Counted from the first letter of the stretch, positions 11,166 through 22,985 are shown. The stretch: 64,000 nucleotides of DNA from Bettongia penicillata ogilbyi (GCA_023548195.1 JAJHZJ010000496.1:7567144-7631143), one strand, 5' to 3'. The notes: a model not told the origin generated them from the letters alone. Numbers and translations: made by a program.

Positions 11166-12000
11166 ATAGGGGAAGACCTAAAGGTGGAAATAAGTCCACT
11201 TTGTTCATAGAAAACAAAGAGGCCATCAGACTTGATATGAGGACCCATGATCAGAAACAATGAGAAATAAAGTTGGAAAGACCCAATGACACTAGATTAT
11301 AGAGAACATTTGGAAGCAAAAATCAAAAAACCAAAAGCCCCCCAAAAAACAACACACAAAAAAATCAAACAAAAACCAAAGGGTTAGATTTGACAAGTTT
11401 TTAATGTTAAAAAAAACAAAGAAGTAGAACCAGGGAATGAAACAATGAATGCAACATCTAGAAATCTAGAAAAATATACAAGATGAGGGAGGAAGGTGCA
11501 GATTCTAAAGGCATGGAGATGAAATGTGGAGGTTTACTAGAGTAAAGAAGGCATGAAATGGTGTAGGATAAGAATGGTGACAGTGGGAAGGGGGGAAGCG
11601 ATTTTGTATGAAGACAAAATGTAATTAGCTGCAGCTATGGAGCCGAAAGAGAAGAAAAAGTTAAAGGTGACTTTAGTGCTTTCAGCTGGTTGCCTAAGGA
11701 GAATGTTGCTACCATTCGATAGTGAGAGGGAATTTGGGAAGGGAAAATTAAGGTTTGTTTCTCATGTGGTAGCAACTCTTATATGAAAGAGAAACTTTGT
11801 TCTCTGTTAAATGAAAATAACTACATGTCTTTAGTTTTTCACCAAATCTCAAATGCTGTGGTGTTTGGGGGGAGGTTATGCTTCTAGGAATGTGAATGTA
11901 TCTGAAACTCAAGATCACATCAGCACGTTTACATCTACTGCTGTGAAGTACATGGAACAAACCACCGCCATTCATACATGGTTGTTTCCCCTTTCCATTC
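11166..12000. other. Unassigned purine-rich sequence
   Basis: A-rich (11300-11420) then G/A-rich. Parts near 11480-11720 have the look of the decayed repeat at 12890-13745 but I could not align them convincingly. Confidence 0.3.
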
Positions 12001-12572
12001 AATCCAAAATGTATTTATTTGGTGTCTATAATGTTTTAAGCACAAATATACAAAGGTCAAAGCCAAAAAACCATATTGATCATAGCAGTTATTGCTGTAG
12101 TCTTGTTAAATGTCGCTAAACTATATTTACTGAAGGATAGAAATTGAACATTATTTCAAACTTCTGTGCTTTCTCTAGCTCCATGTTCAAAAATTTTCTA
12201 GTCTTTAATTTTTCATGTATGTTAAGAAACTTCAGCTGTTTTGGGAAATGTCACAAGTTGTCACTGGACACACAACTACTCCCTAACTGGAATGAGGTGG
12301 GTATAGGTATAAAATATCTTGCTTTTTTATGCTCAGTTTCCACCAGAACAAAAGATCATGGAAAAGTGGGCCCCAGCTAATTCATATGACTGACAGTTTT
12401 CTAACTGCTAATACTTAGAGATTTCCTTTATATAAAATAGATGTCTCTTAAAAAGGGAAAATCATACTTTCATAGCTGGTCTTCAAAACCTGGAATACGT
12501 AATGGCATAACATTGCCTTCTATATTCCAGGTGAGAACTAGGGATCCAAGAATCTATACATGTAAGCTCTTA

Positions 12573-12576
<4 letters not shown>
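12001..12576. other. Short L2/L3-type module, then unassigned
   Basis: 'aaaatgtatttatttggtgt' 'ctataatgttttaagcac' (about 12006-12060) resembles the 'aagcatttattaagtgcctac' module. The remainder is not recognised. Confidence 0.35.

Positions 12577-12659
<83 letters not shown>
12577..12659. repeat. (TC)n microsatellite
   Basis: About 40 uninterrupted TC units, followed by C-rich sequence to 12680. The strand is entirely pyrimidine. Confidence 0.97.
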
Positions 12660-12662
<3 letters not shown>

Positions 12663-12889
12663 TCTCTCCCCTCCACCCCCCAGCAACTTCAATACTCAAG
12701 TTTGCTTTTCATCAGCTGGCAGAGAACAGAGCACAACCTGGCTCTGTACTCCCTATGCCTTTCCTCCCCTCTCCTCTTCTCCTTTCTAAAGAACTGAGCA
12801 CCATTGCTCTTCATCTTTGAGTAGGACTATAGGTTCATTAGAGTTTGAAGGCATTTCAGAAATGAGACTTTTTTTTCTTTTAATTTCAG

Positions 12890-13745
12890 AGGAATTTTAC
12901 TTTATTCTAGAGGCAGAAAGAAATTACTGAAGTTTTTTGAACAAGGGAGTGATAGTGGTCAGATCTTAATTTTAGGAGCTTCGTTTTAGCAGCTAGGTGG
13001 AGATTGGATTTGAGAAGAGAGTCATGAGAGACAAGGATATTAATTAGGAAGGTATGACAGTAATCCAAGTGAATGATGATGAGGTTAGGAATGGAGGAGG
13101 GAAATTGAGGAGGGAAATGGTTGTGGAAAAGAGACAGATGAGAGAAATGTTGTAAAGGTTTAATTTTTTTTAAATCCTCAACTAATTTGATATAGGGGAT
13201 GAGTGAGAAAGAATAGTCAAGGATGATTTAGAGTGACCTGGTAACTAGAAGAATGATGACATTCTCTAGAGAAATAGAGAACCTAAAAAGAGGGCTGGGT
13301 TTTAGAAATAAGATGATTAGCTCTGTTTTAGATATATTGAATTTAAAAGTCCTGTGGGACACCCAGATGGAGTTGTCTATCTGGCAGTTGGCCTTGTGGG
13401 ATGAGCTGAGGAGAGATGAAAGCTAATCATTTGTATAGAGATCACAATTGAACTAATGGATGCCTATGAGATCACTGAAGGAGAACAGAGAGAGGAAAAT
13501 AGGTTCCAGGGGCAATCCCTAGGATATATCTACAATTTTATTATAGGGAATAGGTAATTCCCACAAAGAAGAATGAGAAGGATCAGTTGGACTGATAGGA
13601 AGACAACCAGAAGAGAGGAGAGTCACCAAAATCCAAGGAGGAGAGAATATCTAGAAGGAGGAAGCAGTGCTCTACAGTGTGAAAAAAGGTAGATAAGGAC
13701 TGAAAAATGTTGTTGAATTTGTCCGTAATGAAATCATTGGTGACT
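12890..13745 (+). repeat. Long decayed dispersed repeat, family not assigned
   Basis: About 850 bp in the order 'gaacaagggagtgatagtgg' 'tcagatctt', 'agcagctaggtggagattgg', 'taatccaagtgaatgatgat', 'tgttttagatatattgaatt', 'tgtgggacacccagatggag', 'gaggagagaatatctagaag'. I know this as a repeat present in many copies in mammals and other amniotes, but cannot name the family with certainty. Pieces of the same unit are at 45005-45360 and 60288-60425. It is G/A-rich and encodes nothing recognisable. Confidence 0.55.
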
Positions 13746-13747
13746 TT

Positions 13748-13822
13748 AGTGAAAGCAGAGCCTTACCTATAGTAGGTGTTGAGTAAGTGCTTGTTGAATT
13801 GGGTTGGGTTGGAATGATGTAA
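13748..13822 (+). repeat. L2 3' end
   Basis: 'cctatagtaggtgttgagta' 'agtgcttgttgaattg' is the L2 terminal motif. It abuts the decayed repeat to its left. Confidence 0.65.
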
Positions 13823-14744
13823 CAATACATTTGGATGATGCCCAAATTTCTCAGGTTGGGAAAGGTCTTGCCATCTACTAATGGAAGATGTGAATCACCA
13901 ACTCTATGTGTTGTTTAATATGACTAGAGTGTTTTTAGTATAGCATTGAGGTCAATAAACATTTATATAGCAATAAAGAAACAAACACCAGTTGAATTTG
14001 AAAGATGATTTGAAAATGAGGATTTCTGCACCCTAATTGATGACAGTAACCACAATTAGACTGTGTCTGTTCTTGACCATTTTTTCACTTATTTCTTATG
14101 CATAGCCCTTTTGAATTGGACTTACTGTGATTGGTAGATTATAAATCAAAGAGACAAGTGGATATCTTCAGATGCAAACACTGTTTTTTCTTCAACATTT
14201 GAGCTTGCTGCTACTCATTCAGAAGACTTGATAAAGAGCAGTCCTATAAAACGAGCCATTCAATTTTTATGGGTGCAATGAAGGCTGCACCTGAAACTCT
14301 TAGCTGGAAAAACATCCATGTGTGGTGAACCACTTGAAGATTGTCAAAGACCCAGAGTAAAAAAAAATAAAGAATTATTGACTGAGCCCCAAAGGGACAT
14401 TTTATAAAAGTTTATCTATTGCTTAAAAATGGAATTTCTTTGTAAAGTTTCTAATAAGATCAGAAACAAAAAATTTAGTTTCAGAAAATTTGTTGCATGC
14501 CTCTTAAATGAATACTTCAGGACCCTTGCCACTTCATTATTATATAGTATTTATTGTCCTTGTAGTACAAGGAACAATATCCACTATCTTGGAAAAGACA
14601 AGGCATGCTTTCATCCAACACATTAACAGGATCTCAGATCACGATGCCTTCTTTTTATTGGACTTTAGTAAAAAAAAAAGTGGAAATGATTTGATATCAT
14701 AGTTTCGCTCTATTTTTAGAATACTACAGTGTCAGAGTTTCAAT
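13823..14744. other. Unassigned sequence
   Basis: No repeat or gene recognised. Two overlapping open frames of about 65 codons at 14429-14702 have no recognisable content. Confidence 0.35.
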
Positions 14745-14905
14745 TTAAAAAGTCCACACACTTTTATTAAGCACCTACTATGTACCAGATACCAGACTAT
14801 ATGGTGGTACATACAAAGGCAAAAAAGAAAAGAAATTTAATTCTCAAGGATTTTATGCTCCACTGTGATTAGAAGGTAGAGGTGTATATGGGAGGGGGAA
14901 TGAAA
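14745..14905 (+). repeat. L2/L3-class LINE end module
   Basis: 'cttttattaagcacctacta' 'tgtaccagataccaga', 'tacatacaaaggcaaaaaag' and 'tctcaaggattttatgctcc' follow the module found repeatedly in the window. Confidence 0.75.
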
Positions 14906-15232
14906 ATAGCATGTATACAGAAAAGTGAGTGAAAAATAACTATGAAATAATTTTGATGGGATGGGAAAAGTTAGGCTATGGAGAATTAAGTAATAGGATA
15001 ATGAATAAAGGGCTCTTGTAGAATATTGTATTTGAACTGAACCTCTAAGGGAACTATGACTTCAAAGGGATGAAGGTGAAGAAAGAGAGGATTACAGTAT
15101 TCCTTAACCTTTTTTCATCTACTCCATTCTCCATGTCACATCTTTGAACAAATAGCAGTAAAACTCTGAGAAAACCCACAACAACAAAAATGTCTTGGAG
15201 TTTCGAGAATGTTGGGGTAAATGGTCATTGTG
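14906..15232. other. Unassigned sequence
   Basis: No repeat recognised with confidence. The G/A-rich part may belong to the element before it. Confidence 0.3.
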
Positions 15233-15342
15233 GAATCATAGATTTAGAGGTAGAAGGCTATCTGGTCTAACCCTCTCATTTTGTAGAAGCCAAATGACTT
15301 CCCTAGTGTCATACAACCATTCTAGTTAGTCATGTTTCCTTT
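15233..15342 (+). repeat. SINE fragment
   Basis: 'ggaatcatagatttagaggt' 'agaaggctatctggtctaac' 'cctctcattttgtagaag' is the middle of the 'ggaccttagaggtcatctagtcc' SINE also seen at 5762 and 19010. Confidence 0.7.
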
Positions 15343-15384
15343 TTCTGAAGGCGCAAAGAGGAAAAACTAAAAAGAGATAGGTAC

Positions 15385-16835
15385 ATCACCATGGTCTTTT
15401 TCAATGAGTCCTGTCTTCTCATTAGGTGGCCAAAGTATTCAGGCTTCAGCTTTGATACTTGACCTTCCAATGAATGGTATGAATTAATTTAAATATTGAT
15501 TGATTTGCCCTTCTTGCTATCTAAGGGACTCTCAAAAATGTCCTCCAGCACCACTGATTCAGTGGTACTCGACTATCCTTACAATGCAACTCTTACAGCA
15601 ATACATTGGTACTGCAATAGCTTTGTTTGACTATATAGACCTTTATCAGCAAGGTGATGTCTCTGCTTTTTAGTATGCTGTCCAGATTTGTCATAGTTTT
15701 CTTTCCAAAAATCAAGTGTCTTTTAATTTCAGGGCTACAATTTCTGTCTGCAGTGATATTTGAGCTTAAGAATATAAAATATGACACTATTTCCCTTTAT
15801 TCTGCCTCTATTTTCCAGTAAATGATGGGACCCCTTCCCAAGATCTCAGTGCTATTGATATTAAGCTTTAAGCCAAATTTTACACCATCCATTTTCACCC
15901 TCATCAAGAGGCTCCTTAATTCCTCTTCACTTTCTCCCATCAGAGTGGCTTCACCTGCATATCTGATGTTGCTGACATCTCTCCTGGAAATTTCAATTCC
16001 ATCTTTTCATTCATCCAGCCTGGCATTTTACATGATGTATTCTGCATAGAAGTTAAATAAAGTGACTATACAGCATTGTCATACTTTTTTTCCAATCTTA
16101 AATCAATTATTTTTCCCATCAGTGCTAATTATTGTTTCTTTGCCCACATACAGTTCCTCAGGAGACAAATAAGATCGGACTCCCATTTATTTTCAGACTT
16201 GCCACATTTTCTTGTTATCTACCCAAAGACTTTAAGTGTAATCAATGAAGCAGGCATAGAAGTTTTACTTTAACTGCTTTGCTTGATAATCCAGTGAATT
16301 CTGGCAATTCTCCAGGATACCTGACTCTAGATAAGAAAGCATATCATTGTAGTTATTGGTAATGTTAAGATTTTTTTCTTGTGTATAGTTATTTTGTGTA
16401 TTCTTGACACCTTTTTTTAATCTCTTCTGCTTTTGTTAAGTCCCTACAATTCTGATCTTTATCATGTTCATTTTTTGCATGAAATTTTCCTTTGATATCT
16501 CTAATTTTCTTGAAGAGGTCTTTTTTTAAATTCTGTTGCTTCTATTTCTTTGCATTACTCATTTAATAAAACCTTTACATCTCTCCTTACTTATCTGTAG
16601 AATTCTGCATTCAGTTGAGTAGATCTTTCCCTTTTCTCCTTTCCCTTTCAGTTATCTTCTTTTCTCAGCTGTTTGTAAAGTCTTCTCAGATGAACATTTT
16701 CCTTTTTTGTTCTTTTTCTTTGAAATGTTTTTTGTTACCGCCTTCTATAAGCTCCATGATGACCTGTCTATCTTGGGTAACCTTTCACACCATAGCTCAT
16801 AATTTCATTGATCTGCACAAGCCTTTCCACTAGAA
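15385..16835 (-). mobile_element. RTE-clade LINE of BovB type, internally deleted
   Basis: Read on the minus strand, this follows the BovB/RTE reverse transcriptase and 3' coding region. Plus-strand landmarks in order: 'gtggccaaagtattcaggct', 'ctaagggactctcaaaaatg', 'gtgatgtctctgctttttag', 'tatgctgtccagatttgtca', 'tgtcttttaatttcagggct', 'cctgcatatctgatgttgct', 'ttcatccagcctggcatttt', 'acatgatgtattctgcatag'. These are RT codons around the Y-A-D-D-type motif (here decayed) and the region after it. From about 16310 the sequence jumps to an upstream RTE part ('atctctaattttcttgaaga'), so roughly a kilobase of the usual element is missing. Many stops and frameshifts. An RTE from marsupials is known; horizontal transfer is known for the BovB group, but this copy's route is not shown by the window. 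Confidence 0.8.
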
Positions 16836-16839
16836 CAAG

Positions 16840-18895
16840 GCAAAGATTGGAGGTGGGGCTGAAATGGCAGAGGACTTGGATTATGATGTTCTAAAAAGCA
16901 AAGGATTGCAACCAAGAAGGACCTACCCAGCAAAGTGAGCATAATTCTTCAGGGAGGAAATGAATATTTAATGAAATATAGGATTTCCAAGCAACCCTGA
17001 TGAAAAGACAAGAATTGAATAGAAAAGGTGACATTCAAATAGAAGACTCAAGAGAAACATAAAAATGCAAACATGAAAGAGCAATAATACTCTATAGGAA
17101 GATGATACATGTAACTTCTAATAAATTTATCATTATTAGGGTAATTTACATAAATAGGAATTTATATAAATAGAAGGTATGTGTATGAGTTAATTGCATT
17201 GGAATGATCTTCAAAAAATTAAGGATTGAGAAAGAGGGGGAATGGAGAGATAGAATGGAAAAATTCTCTCACGTAAAAAAGACATGCAAAGGAGAGCTTC
17301 CATAATGGAGGAACAAATAGGGGTCGTGGCAGGCCATGCTTGAAACTTTCTCTCATCAGAATCAGTTCAAAGAGGGAATACACACACATACAACCATACA
17401 CTCAGTTGTGTATAGAAATGTAACTTACACAATAGGGAAATGGGAAGGGAAAGGGATAAGAGAAAAGGGGTTGGTGATAAAAAAAGAGGGAGCAGTAAGG
17501 GAAGCAGTGGTTAGAAGCAAAATAGACTTTTGAAGAAGGACAGAATGAAAAGAGAGAAGGAGAAACAGAAGAAAATTGGATGGAGGAGAATGCACAATTA
17601 GTAATCATAACTGTGAATGTGAATGACATGAACTCACCCATAAAATGGAAACAGAGCACAATGGTTTAGAAACCAGAATACAACAATATGTTGTTTATAA
17701 AAGACACATTTAAAACAGAAAGACACAAAGTTAAAATAAAGGGCTGGAGCAGAATATAGTCTGCTTCATCAAAAGTAAAAATAGATGGGCCAGCAATCAT
17801 AATCTCAGACAAAACCAAACCAAAAATAGACCTAATTAAAAGAGATAATCAAGGAAACTGCATTGTGCTAAAAAAAGGTACAATAGTCAAATAATATTTA
17901 AAAATTACTACAAGTTTATCTGGTCAAGTCCTCTTTTCTCAAATATATACTGATTATAGAACTGGAACAAATCTACAAAAAACAATGAGAGTCATTTCCT
18001 AATTGATAAATGTTAAAAGACATAAACATGCAGTTTTCAGAAGAAGAAATAAAGGCTGTCTATAGTCATAAAAAATGCTTTAAATCACTATTGGTAATGC
18101 AAATTAAAGCAATGCTGAGGTACCACTTCCCATCTACTCAGAAATGAAAAATACTGGAAGGGATGAGGGAAAAATAGGTAGGTAAATGAACTTCTGGTGT
18201 AGTAGTGAACTGATTCAAATATTCTGGAACATAATTTGTAACTATGGTAAAAAGGCTATATAAAACTGCATGTGTTTTGGTGTAGCAATACTACCATTAG
18301 ATCTATATCCCAAAGAGATCAAAGGAAAAGGATCAATATGTACAATACTATTAAAGCAGCTCTTCTTGTGATAGCAAAGAATTGAAAATTGAGAGGATAC
18401 TCATTAGTTGGGAAATGGCTGAACAAGATGTGGCATATGAATATGATGGAGTACTATTGTGTCATGAGAAATGGTAAGAGGGTGATTTCAAAAAAAACAC
18501 ATGGTAAGAATTATATGAACTGATGCAAAGTGAAAAGAGAAGAACTTCAAGATCACTGTGCACAACAATGGCAATGATGTAAAAATGACCAACTGTGAAA
18601 GACTTGTCTACTCTGATTAATACAATGAACCAAGACAATGCCAAAGGACCCATGATGGAAAAAATAGAAAAGCGATGGACTCTATCTTCAAATTGAAGTA
18701 TACTTTTCTTACTCTATTTTCTTATTTTTTTCTAATATGGCTAATATTGAAAAATATTTTGCATGATTTTACATGTATGGTTGATATCATATTTTTGCCT
18801 TCTCAGTGGGTATGGGGTGTTTGAGAGGGAGGGAGAGAATTTAAAACTCAAAATTTATAAGGAAAGAATGTTTAAAATAAATAATACATTCAGTT
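16840..18895 (+). mobile_element. L1 LINE, 5'-truncated and lacking reverse transcriptase
   Basis: Four L1 parts follow in the right order. (1) 16860-17060: end of ORF1, with 'taggatttccaagcaaccct' 'gatgaaaag' equal to the NETEDFQAFLMKRPEL region of the HAL1 at 26.3 kb. (2) 17060-17590: the G/A-rich inter-ORF spacer. (3) 17600-17900: ORF2 endonuclease start, with frames reading NDMNSPIKW..., KVKIKGWSRI and IIISDKTKPKIDLIKRD, matching the apurinic endonuclease-like domain. (4) From about 17930: ORF2 C-terminus ('gaacaagatgtggcatatga') and a 3' UTR with an A-rich end near 18895. About 2.5 kb carrying the RT domain is absent between parts 3 and 4. Stops occur throughout. Confidence 0.8.
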
Positions 18896-18903
18896 TTTAA
18901 AAC

Positions 18904-18953
18904 ACTAAAATAAGGATAAATGAAACAAACTAAAATAAGGATAGGTGAAAAAG
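18904..18953 (+). repeat. Two-copy tandem repeat, 25-bp period
   Basis: 'actaaaataaggata' occurs at 18904 and again at 18929 with a similar continuation. It sits just after the L1 3' end and probably reflects slippage in the A-rich tail. Confidence 0.8.
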
Positions 18954-19007
18954 ACAATAATGAAAGAGGAGGCAAACAATCTGTTCATATTTAGTTATCT
19001 CAAATAG

Positions 19008-19122
19008 TTGTGGATTCAAAGTCATAGGACAGTAGGGCTAGAAAGGACCTTAAGATCAGCTAGTGCAATGACTATTTTGGGTCCAGAGAGGGGAAGTATG
19101 TTTTCCTAGATCATCCTCGTCT
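19008..19122 (+). repeat. SINE fragment
   Basis: 'agggctagaaaggaccttaa' 'gatcagctagtgcaatg' and 'ccagagaggggaagtatgtt' match the SINE type at 5762. Confidence 0.7.
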
Positions 19123-19124
19123 TC

Positions 19125-19335
19125 ATCATTATTATGGCTAACATTTATGTAGTGCCTATATGCCAGGCACTGGCACTTAACAAATATTAATTAAGCACTT
19201 TACAAATATTATCGTATTTTATCCTTAAAACAACTCCAGGAGCTAGGTGCTACTGTTATCTCCATTTTACAGATAAAGAAAGTGAGGACCAGTGAGGGGA
19301 AGTACTTTTTTCAAGATCATATAGTATTTACTGAA
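19125..19335 (+). repeat. MIR-class SINE
   Basis: 'tgtagtgcctatatgccagg', 'agcactttacaaatattatc', 'ctccattttacagataaaga' and 'ggaagtacttttttcaagat' give the MIR order. Confidence 0.75.
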
Positions 19336-19339
19336 TTCC

Positions 19340-20318
19340 TAATGCATGCAACAAATAATCATAAACATTGTCGTTAGAGGCAAAGATGGCAAGTCACTTC
19401 AATGGGGTCAATTTTCATGTAAAGAGAGGGATTTGGGTTGGAGAAAGTGATGATCTTGCTAGTCATTGACAATGTCACCAAATAGCCTTTCCAAGCATGT
19501 ATATTTCTCATTTGGTTCCCTGAGAAATCTGATGACTTTATAAAGGATTGTGATTCAATCTTTTTCCTAAATGACATACATTTTTATAGAGACCACCTGA
19601 TGTCCGTCACCCTGAAATGGAATAAGCTCACAGACTGGGGGAGTGTCTGTGACACAGCATTGTTGATAGTAAATCTTTTTGGAATACCAATGAAATATAC
19701 AATCAGAACCCCACTCACACACCCTGAAAAACCCAATGGTCTTTAGCAAAGGACTTTTAAATCTTTGCTATGCTCAGCAAAGCAGGTCTCATATTTGGTA
19801 CCTGAACTTCGAGAATTTCTGGAATTTCACCAAATGTGTGTCTCATCAGAGTTTGTCTCTCCTGCCAAAATTTACCATAAGCATGGAAGAGATAAAAAAC
19901 CAACCCCAAAACATCTGGGCAGAAGACAAAAGAAATTCAATGAATAGGAAAATGTGTTTCTTTAAAATTGGTGCTTCAGTCATTTTTCTTCAATGTTTCA
20001 TACTGTTGTCAGGATATTGTCCACACGATACCCAAAGAATTAGTCAATTCTGTACAAAAATGGGTTAATTAAGTGTTGAAAAAAACGTTGTGGTTATTTG
20101 GCATTGTATAAATAAGACTTTTTTTCACTTTTCAATGATGTTATTGTGTAGAAAGTGCTTGAGTGAACTGGTAGATAATAATTGTTTTAGATAGACTTTG
20201 TATCATGTACAATTATGAATCTTTGAAATATATGAGTTGTGTTGTGATATTTACCACAACTTTATAATTCTAAGTTCACAAGATTAATATGAATTAGACT
20301 GTTCATTTCCTGCTAGCT
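19340..20318. other. Unassigned sequence
   Basis: No repeat recognised. An open frame of 110 codons (19736-20068, plus strand) lacks any recognisable domain and overlaps a second frame of 60 codons; I do not call a gene. Confidence 0.35.
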
Positions 20319-20319
20319 A

Positions 20320-20446
20320 TTCCCTCCGACTCTTCTCAATGTTTTCCAATTGCCTCTAGAATGGAAGACACATTCTGATTCAGCATTAAAATTCTTCACA
20401 GTTTGACTCCAGGCTACCTTTCCAGGATGTTTATCTATTACCTCCT

Positions 20447-20488
<42 letters not shown>

Positions 20489-20850
20489 TCTATATTTCAC
20501 CTAGACTAGCTTATTTGCTTATCGTCATAGAGGACAGCTCATCTCCCATTACTATACCCTGGCACAAGCAGGACGTCATGCCTGGAATGCTCTTTCTCTT
20601 TATGTCCATTTCGTTGACGTTACTTACTTTAAGAGGCCTTTTTTTATTTCCCTAATATTTATTACCCTCCCCAGTCATTTTGAATTTATTTTTAATATAT
20701 ATTTTATTTATTTATGTGTAAGCTTGTTGAATCTAAATGAAATGAAGATTTCCTTAAAGTAGTAGCTATCCTTGAGAGTAGTGACTCATGTATTTATAAT
20801 GCTAGGGCCTATTACATAGCATGAGCTTCATATGTGTTTTGTTAATTGAT
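20320..20850 (+). mobile_element. L2-class LINE 3' region
   Basis: 'tcttcacagtttgactccag' 'gctacctttccagg', then 'ggacagctcatctcccatta', 'gcctggaatgctctttctct' and a final 'agagtagtgactcatgtatt' 'tataatgctagggcct' follow the L2 3' untranslated region ('ccttcacaatctggctccaa...cctggaatgctcttcc...'). A (CA)n tract lies inside. Confidence 0.65.
20451..20487. repeat. (CA)n microsatellite
   Basis: About 18 uninterrupted AC units inside the L2 fragment. Confidence 0.97.
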
Positions 20851-20914
20851 TTTTTTGATTGTGTCTTATATGAACCGCCACCAAGTCAACGTGATGTCTT
20901 AGTAGTGCTCTCTG

Positions 20915-21178
20915 GCAGCTGAGCTGTCCAGTGGATAGGGGCACCAGACCCAGAGTCAAGACCTGACTGCAAATACAGCCTTAGACACTTACTAGCTGTG
21001 TGGCACTTAACTGTTTGCCTCAGATTCCTCATCTGTAAAATAGAGATAATAATAGCATTAAAATCCCAGAATTGTTGTGAGAATCAAAATAGATAATAAT
21101 TGTGATGCACTTAGCACAGTGCATGGAACATAGTAAGCACTACATAAACGTTAGCTATTATATTAATTTTAAGCACCT
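20915..21178 (+). repeat. tRNA-derived SINE with MIR-type tail
   Basis: Near complete: 'ggcagctgagctgtccagtg' 'gataggggcacc', 'cagccttagacacttactag', 'cctcagattcctcatctgta' 'aaatagagataataatagc', 'cacttagcacagtgcatgga', ending 'aacgttagctattat'. Confidence 0.85.
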
Positions 21179-21204
21179 TTTGCACAATAAACATTATATG
21201 TGTT

Positions 21205-21246
21205 AGCTATCATCATCATTGCCATCATCATCATCGTCACCATCAT
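21205..21246. repeat. (CAT)n short tandem repeat
   Basis: Imperfect CAT/CATCAT units with GTC interruptions. Confidence 0.85.
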
Positions 21247-21249
21247 CTC

Positions 21250-22018
21250 ATGACCCAAACATCCAGGATTCTTTCAGGCAAAGTCAGCTAAGTTAAAGAG
21301 CACATTTTTCTATTTACAACAAATTCATTTCAAATTATTTTCCTGGAGGGATGGAAGGCAGAACAATCAACTCCTCCCAAAGTATTCCTTTAAAGAGGGC
21401 TCAGAACTTTGCAGGTAACTCTCCATTTTCCATCAGTTGCTCTGCTAGGTTCAATTCTACAAACATCATGTCCCTGCACTAGGTCCCCTCTATATCCCAC
21501 CACCACCCTTTCATCTTGCTCTTGTATATTTCCTTTCCCCAATGGATTATAAACTCCTTGAGGGTAGGTGCTTTTAAAAATTTTTACTTACCATCGTGTC
21601 TGGCACATAGTTTGCACTGAACAAATGTTTATTGAATTGAAAATTAATTCAGGGGGAAATAAAATATATAAGCATAGAGGGAATTTACCCACCAGGAATT
21701 CCTTATACTCACAAAATCCCAGGTCTAAATAAAAATATACATTTCTTCTATAAGGCTATAGGCTACAGTTAGTCAACACAGTAGAGATGAGTAACTGTAT
21801 TCTATTGGCAGCAAGTTTCTATATGCAGGAATTCCTCACTGAAAGGAATCACAGGTCTGGACCATACTTCATATCAGAAGCAAATACCTACATCTTAATG
21901 AAGTTGTTCTAATCAGTGGAACTCCTAGAAGGTTAATCTTATTTTGAGTGAACTGAGATTGCAAGTGGTGATAGGATTTTTAACTTAAAACTTTCCCATA
22001 TTCAGAAAGGGAAAGAAA
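21250..22018. other. Mostly unassigned; L2 3' end inside
   Basis: An L2 end lies at 21538-21640 ('tataaactccttgagggtag', 'tctggcacatagtttgcact', 'aaatgtttattgaattga'). Nothing else recognised. Confidence 0.5.
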
Positions 22019-22020
22019 TA

Positions 22021-22825
22021 CAGTTACACCTCATTTTGTTGTGATTCACTTTATTGTGCTTGGCAGATATTGTGGGGGCATTGCTTTTGTTTTTTACCAG
22101 TTGAGGGTTTGTGGCTACTCTGCATTGCACAAGTCTACTAGAGCCATTTTTCCAACAGCATGTGCTTACATCGTGTTTCTATGTCACCGCTTGGTAATTC
22201 TCACAATATCCCAAACTTTTCATTATTACTAGATCTGTTATGGTGATTTGTGATGTTACTATTGCAATTGTTTTGGGGCACCACAAATAGATTAAGAAGA
22301 AGGTGCAGTTAATCAGTAAGTATGTTCTAATTGTGCCACCTCCCAGTTGTTTTTTCTCTCTCCTTGGGTCCTATTCCCTGAGACAAAATAGTGTTGAAAT
22401 TAGGTCAGTTAACAACCCTTTAATGGCCTGTAAGTGTTCAAATGAAAAGAAGAGTCAATCGATGAGGCAAACTTCATTGCTGTCTTATTTTAAGAAATTG
22501 CCACAGTCGCACCAAGCTTCAGTAATCGGCACCCTGACCAGTCAGCTGCCATCAACCTTGAGGTGAGGTCCTCCACTAGCAAAAAAGATCACGACTCACT
22601 GAAGTCTCAAATTATGGTTAACATTTTTACCAATGTTTTTAATTAAGGTAGGTACATTGTTTTTAGACATAATGCTATTGCGCACTCAATAGACTACATT
22701 ATAATATAAACATAAATTTTATACACACTGGGAAACAAAAAACAATTGTGCGACTTGCTTTATTATGATATTTGCTTTATTGTGGTGATCTGGAACCAAA
22801 CCCTCAATAGCTCCATGTATGACTA
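22021..22825 (+). mobile_element. Tigger1-type pogo/mariner DNA transposon, non-autonomous
   Basis: Both ends match Tigger1: the left starts 'cagttacacctcattttgtt' after a TA dinucleotide (22019-22020), the right reads 'tggtgatctggaaccaaacc' and ends near 'ctccatgtatgacta'. The terminal inverted repeats agree with the consensus CAGGCATACCTC with mismatches. Inside, only the first and last parts of the transposase gene remain, joined in frame: ATG at 22423 opens MACKCSNEKKS, which runs straight into SQSMRQTSLLSYFKKLPQ of the C-terminal tail and stops at 22566 (47 residues). The helix-turn-helix and DDE catalytic domains are absent, so it could only have moved with transposase supplied by another copy. 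Full Tigger1 is about 2.4 kb; this is 0.8 kb. Confidence 0.88.
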
Positions 22826-22839
22826 TGTAGTAAAAAGCA

Positions 22840-22985
22840 TGCTGGCTGTAGACCTGGAGTCACATAATGGGTTAGGTAAATCACCAAACACTCTAGGTCT
22901 TGGTTTTCTATCTATAAGGTGGCCTAAATGACATTTAAGGTCCCTTCTACTCCCCAATCTCCAATCCTAGAGTAGGCTTTTACAT
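22840..22985 (+). repeat. tRNA-SINE fragment
   Basis: 'ctggctgtagacctggagtc' and the tail 'tctataaggtggcctaaatg' 'acatttaaggtcccttctac' are the marsupial SINE end 'tgacatctaaggtcccttcc'. Confidence 0.75.
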
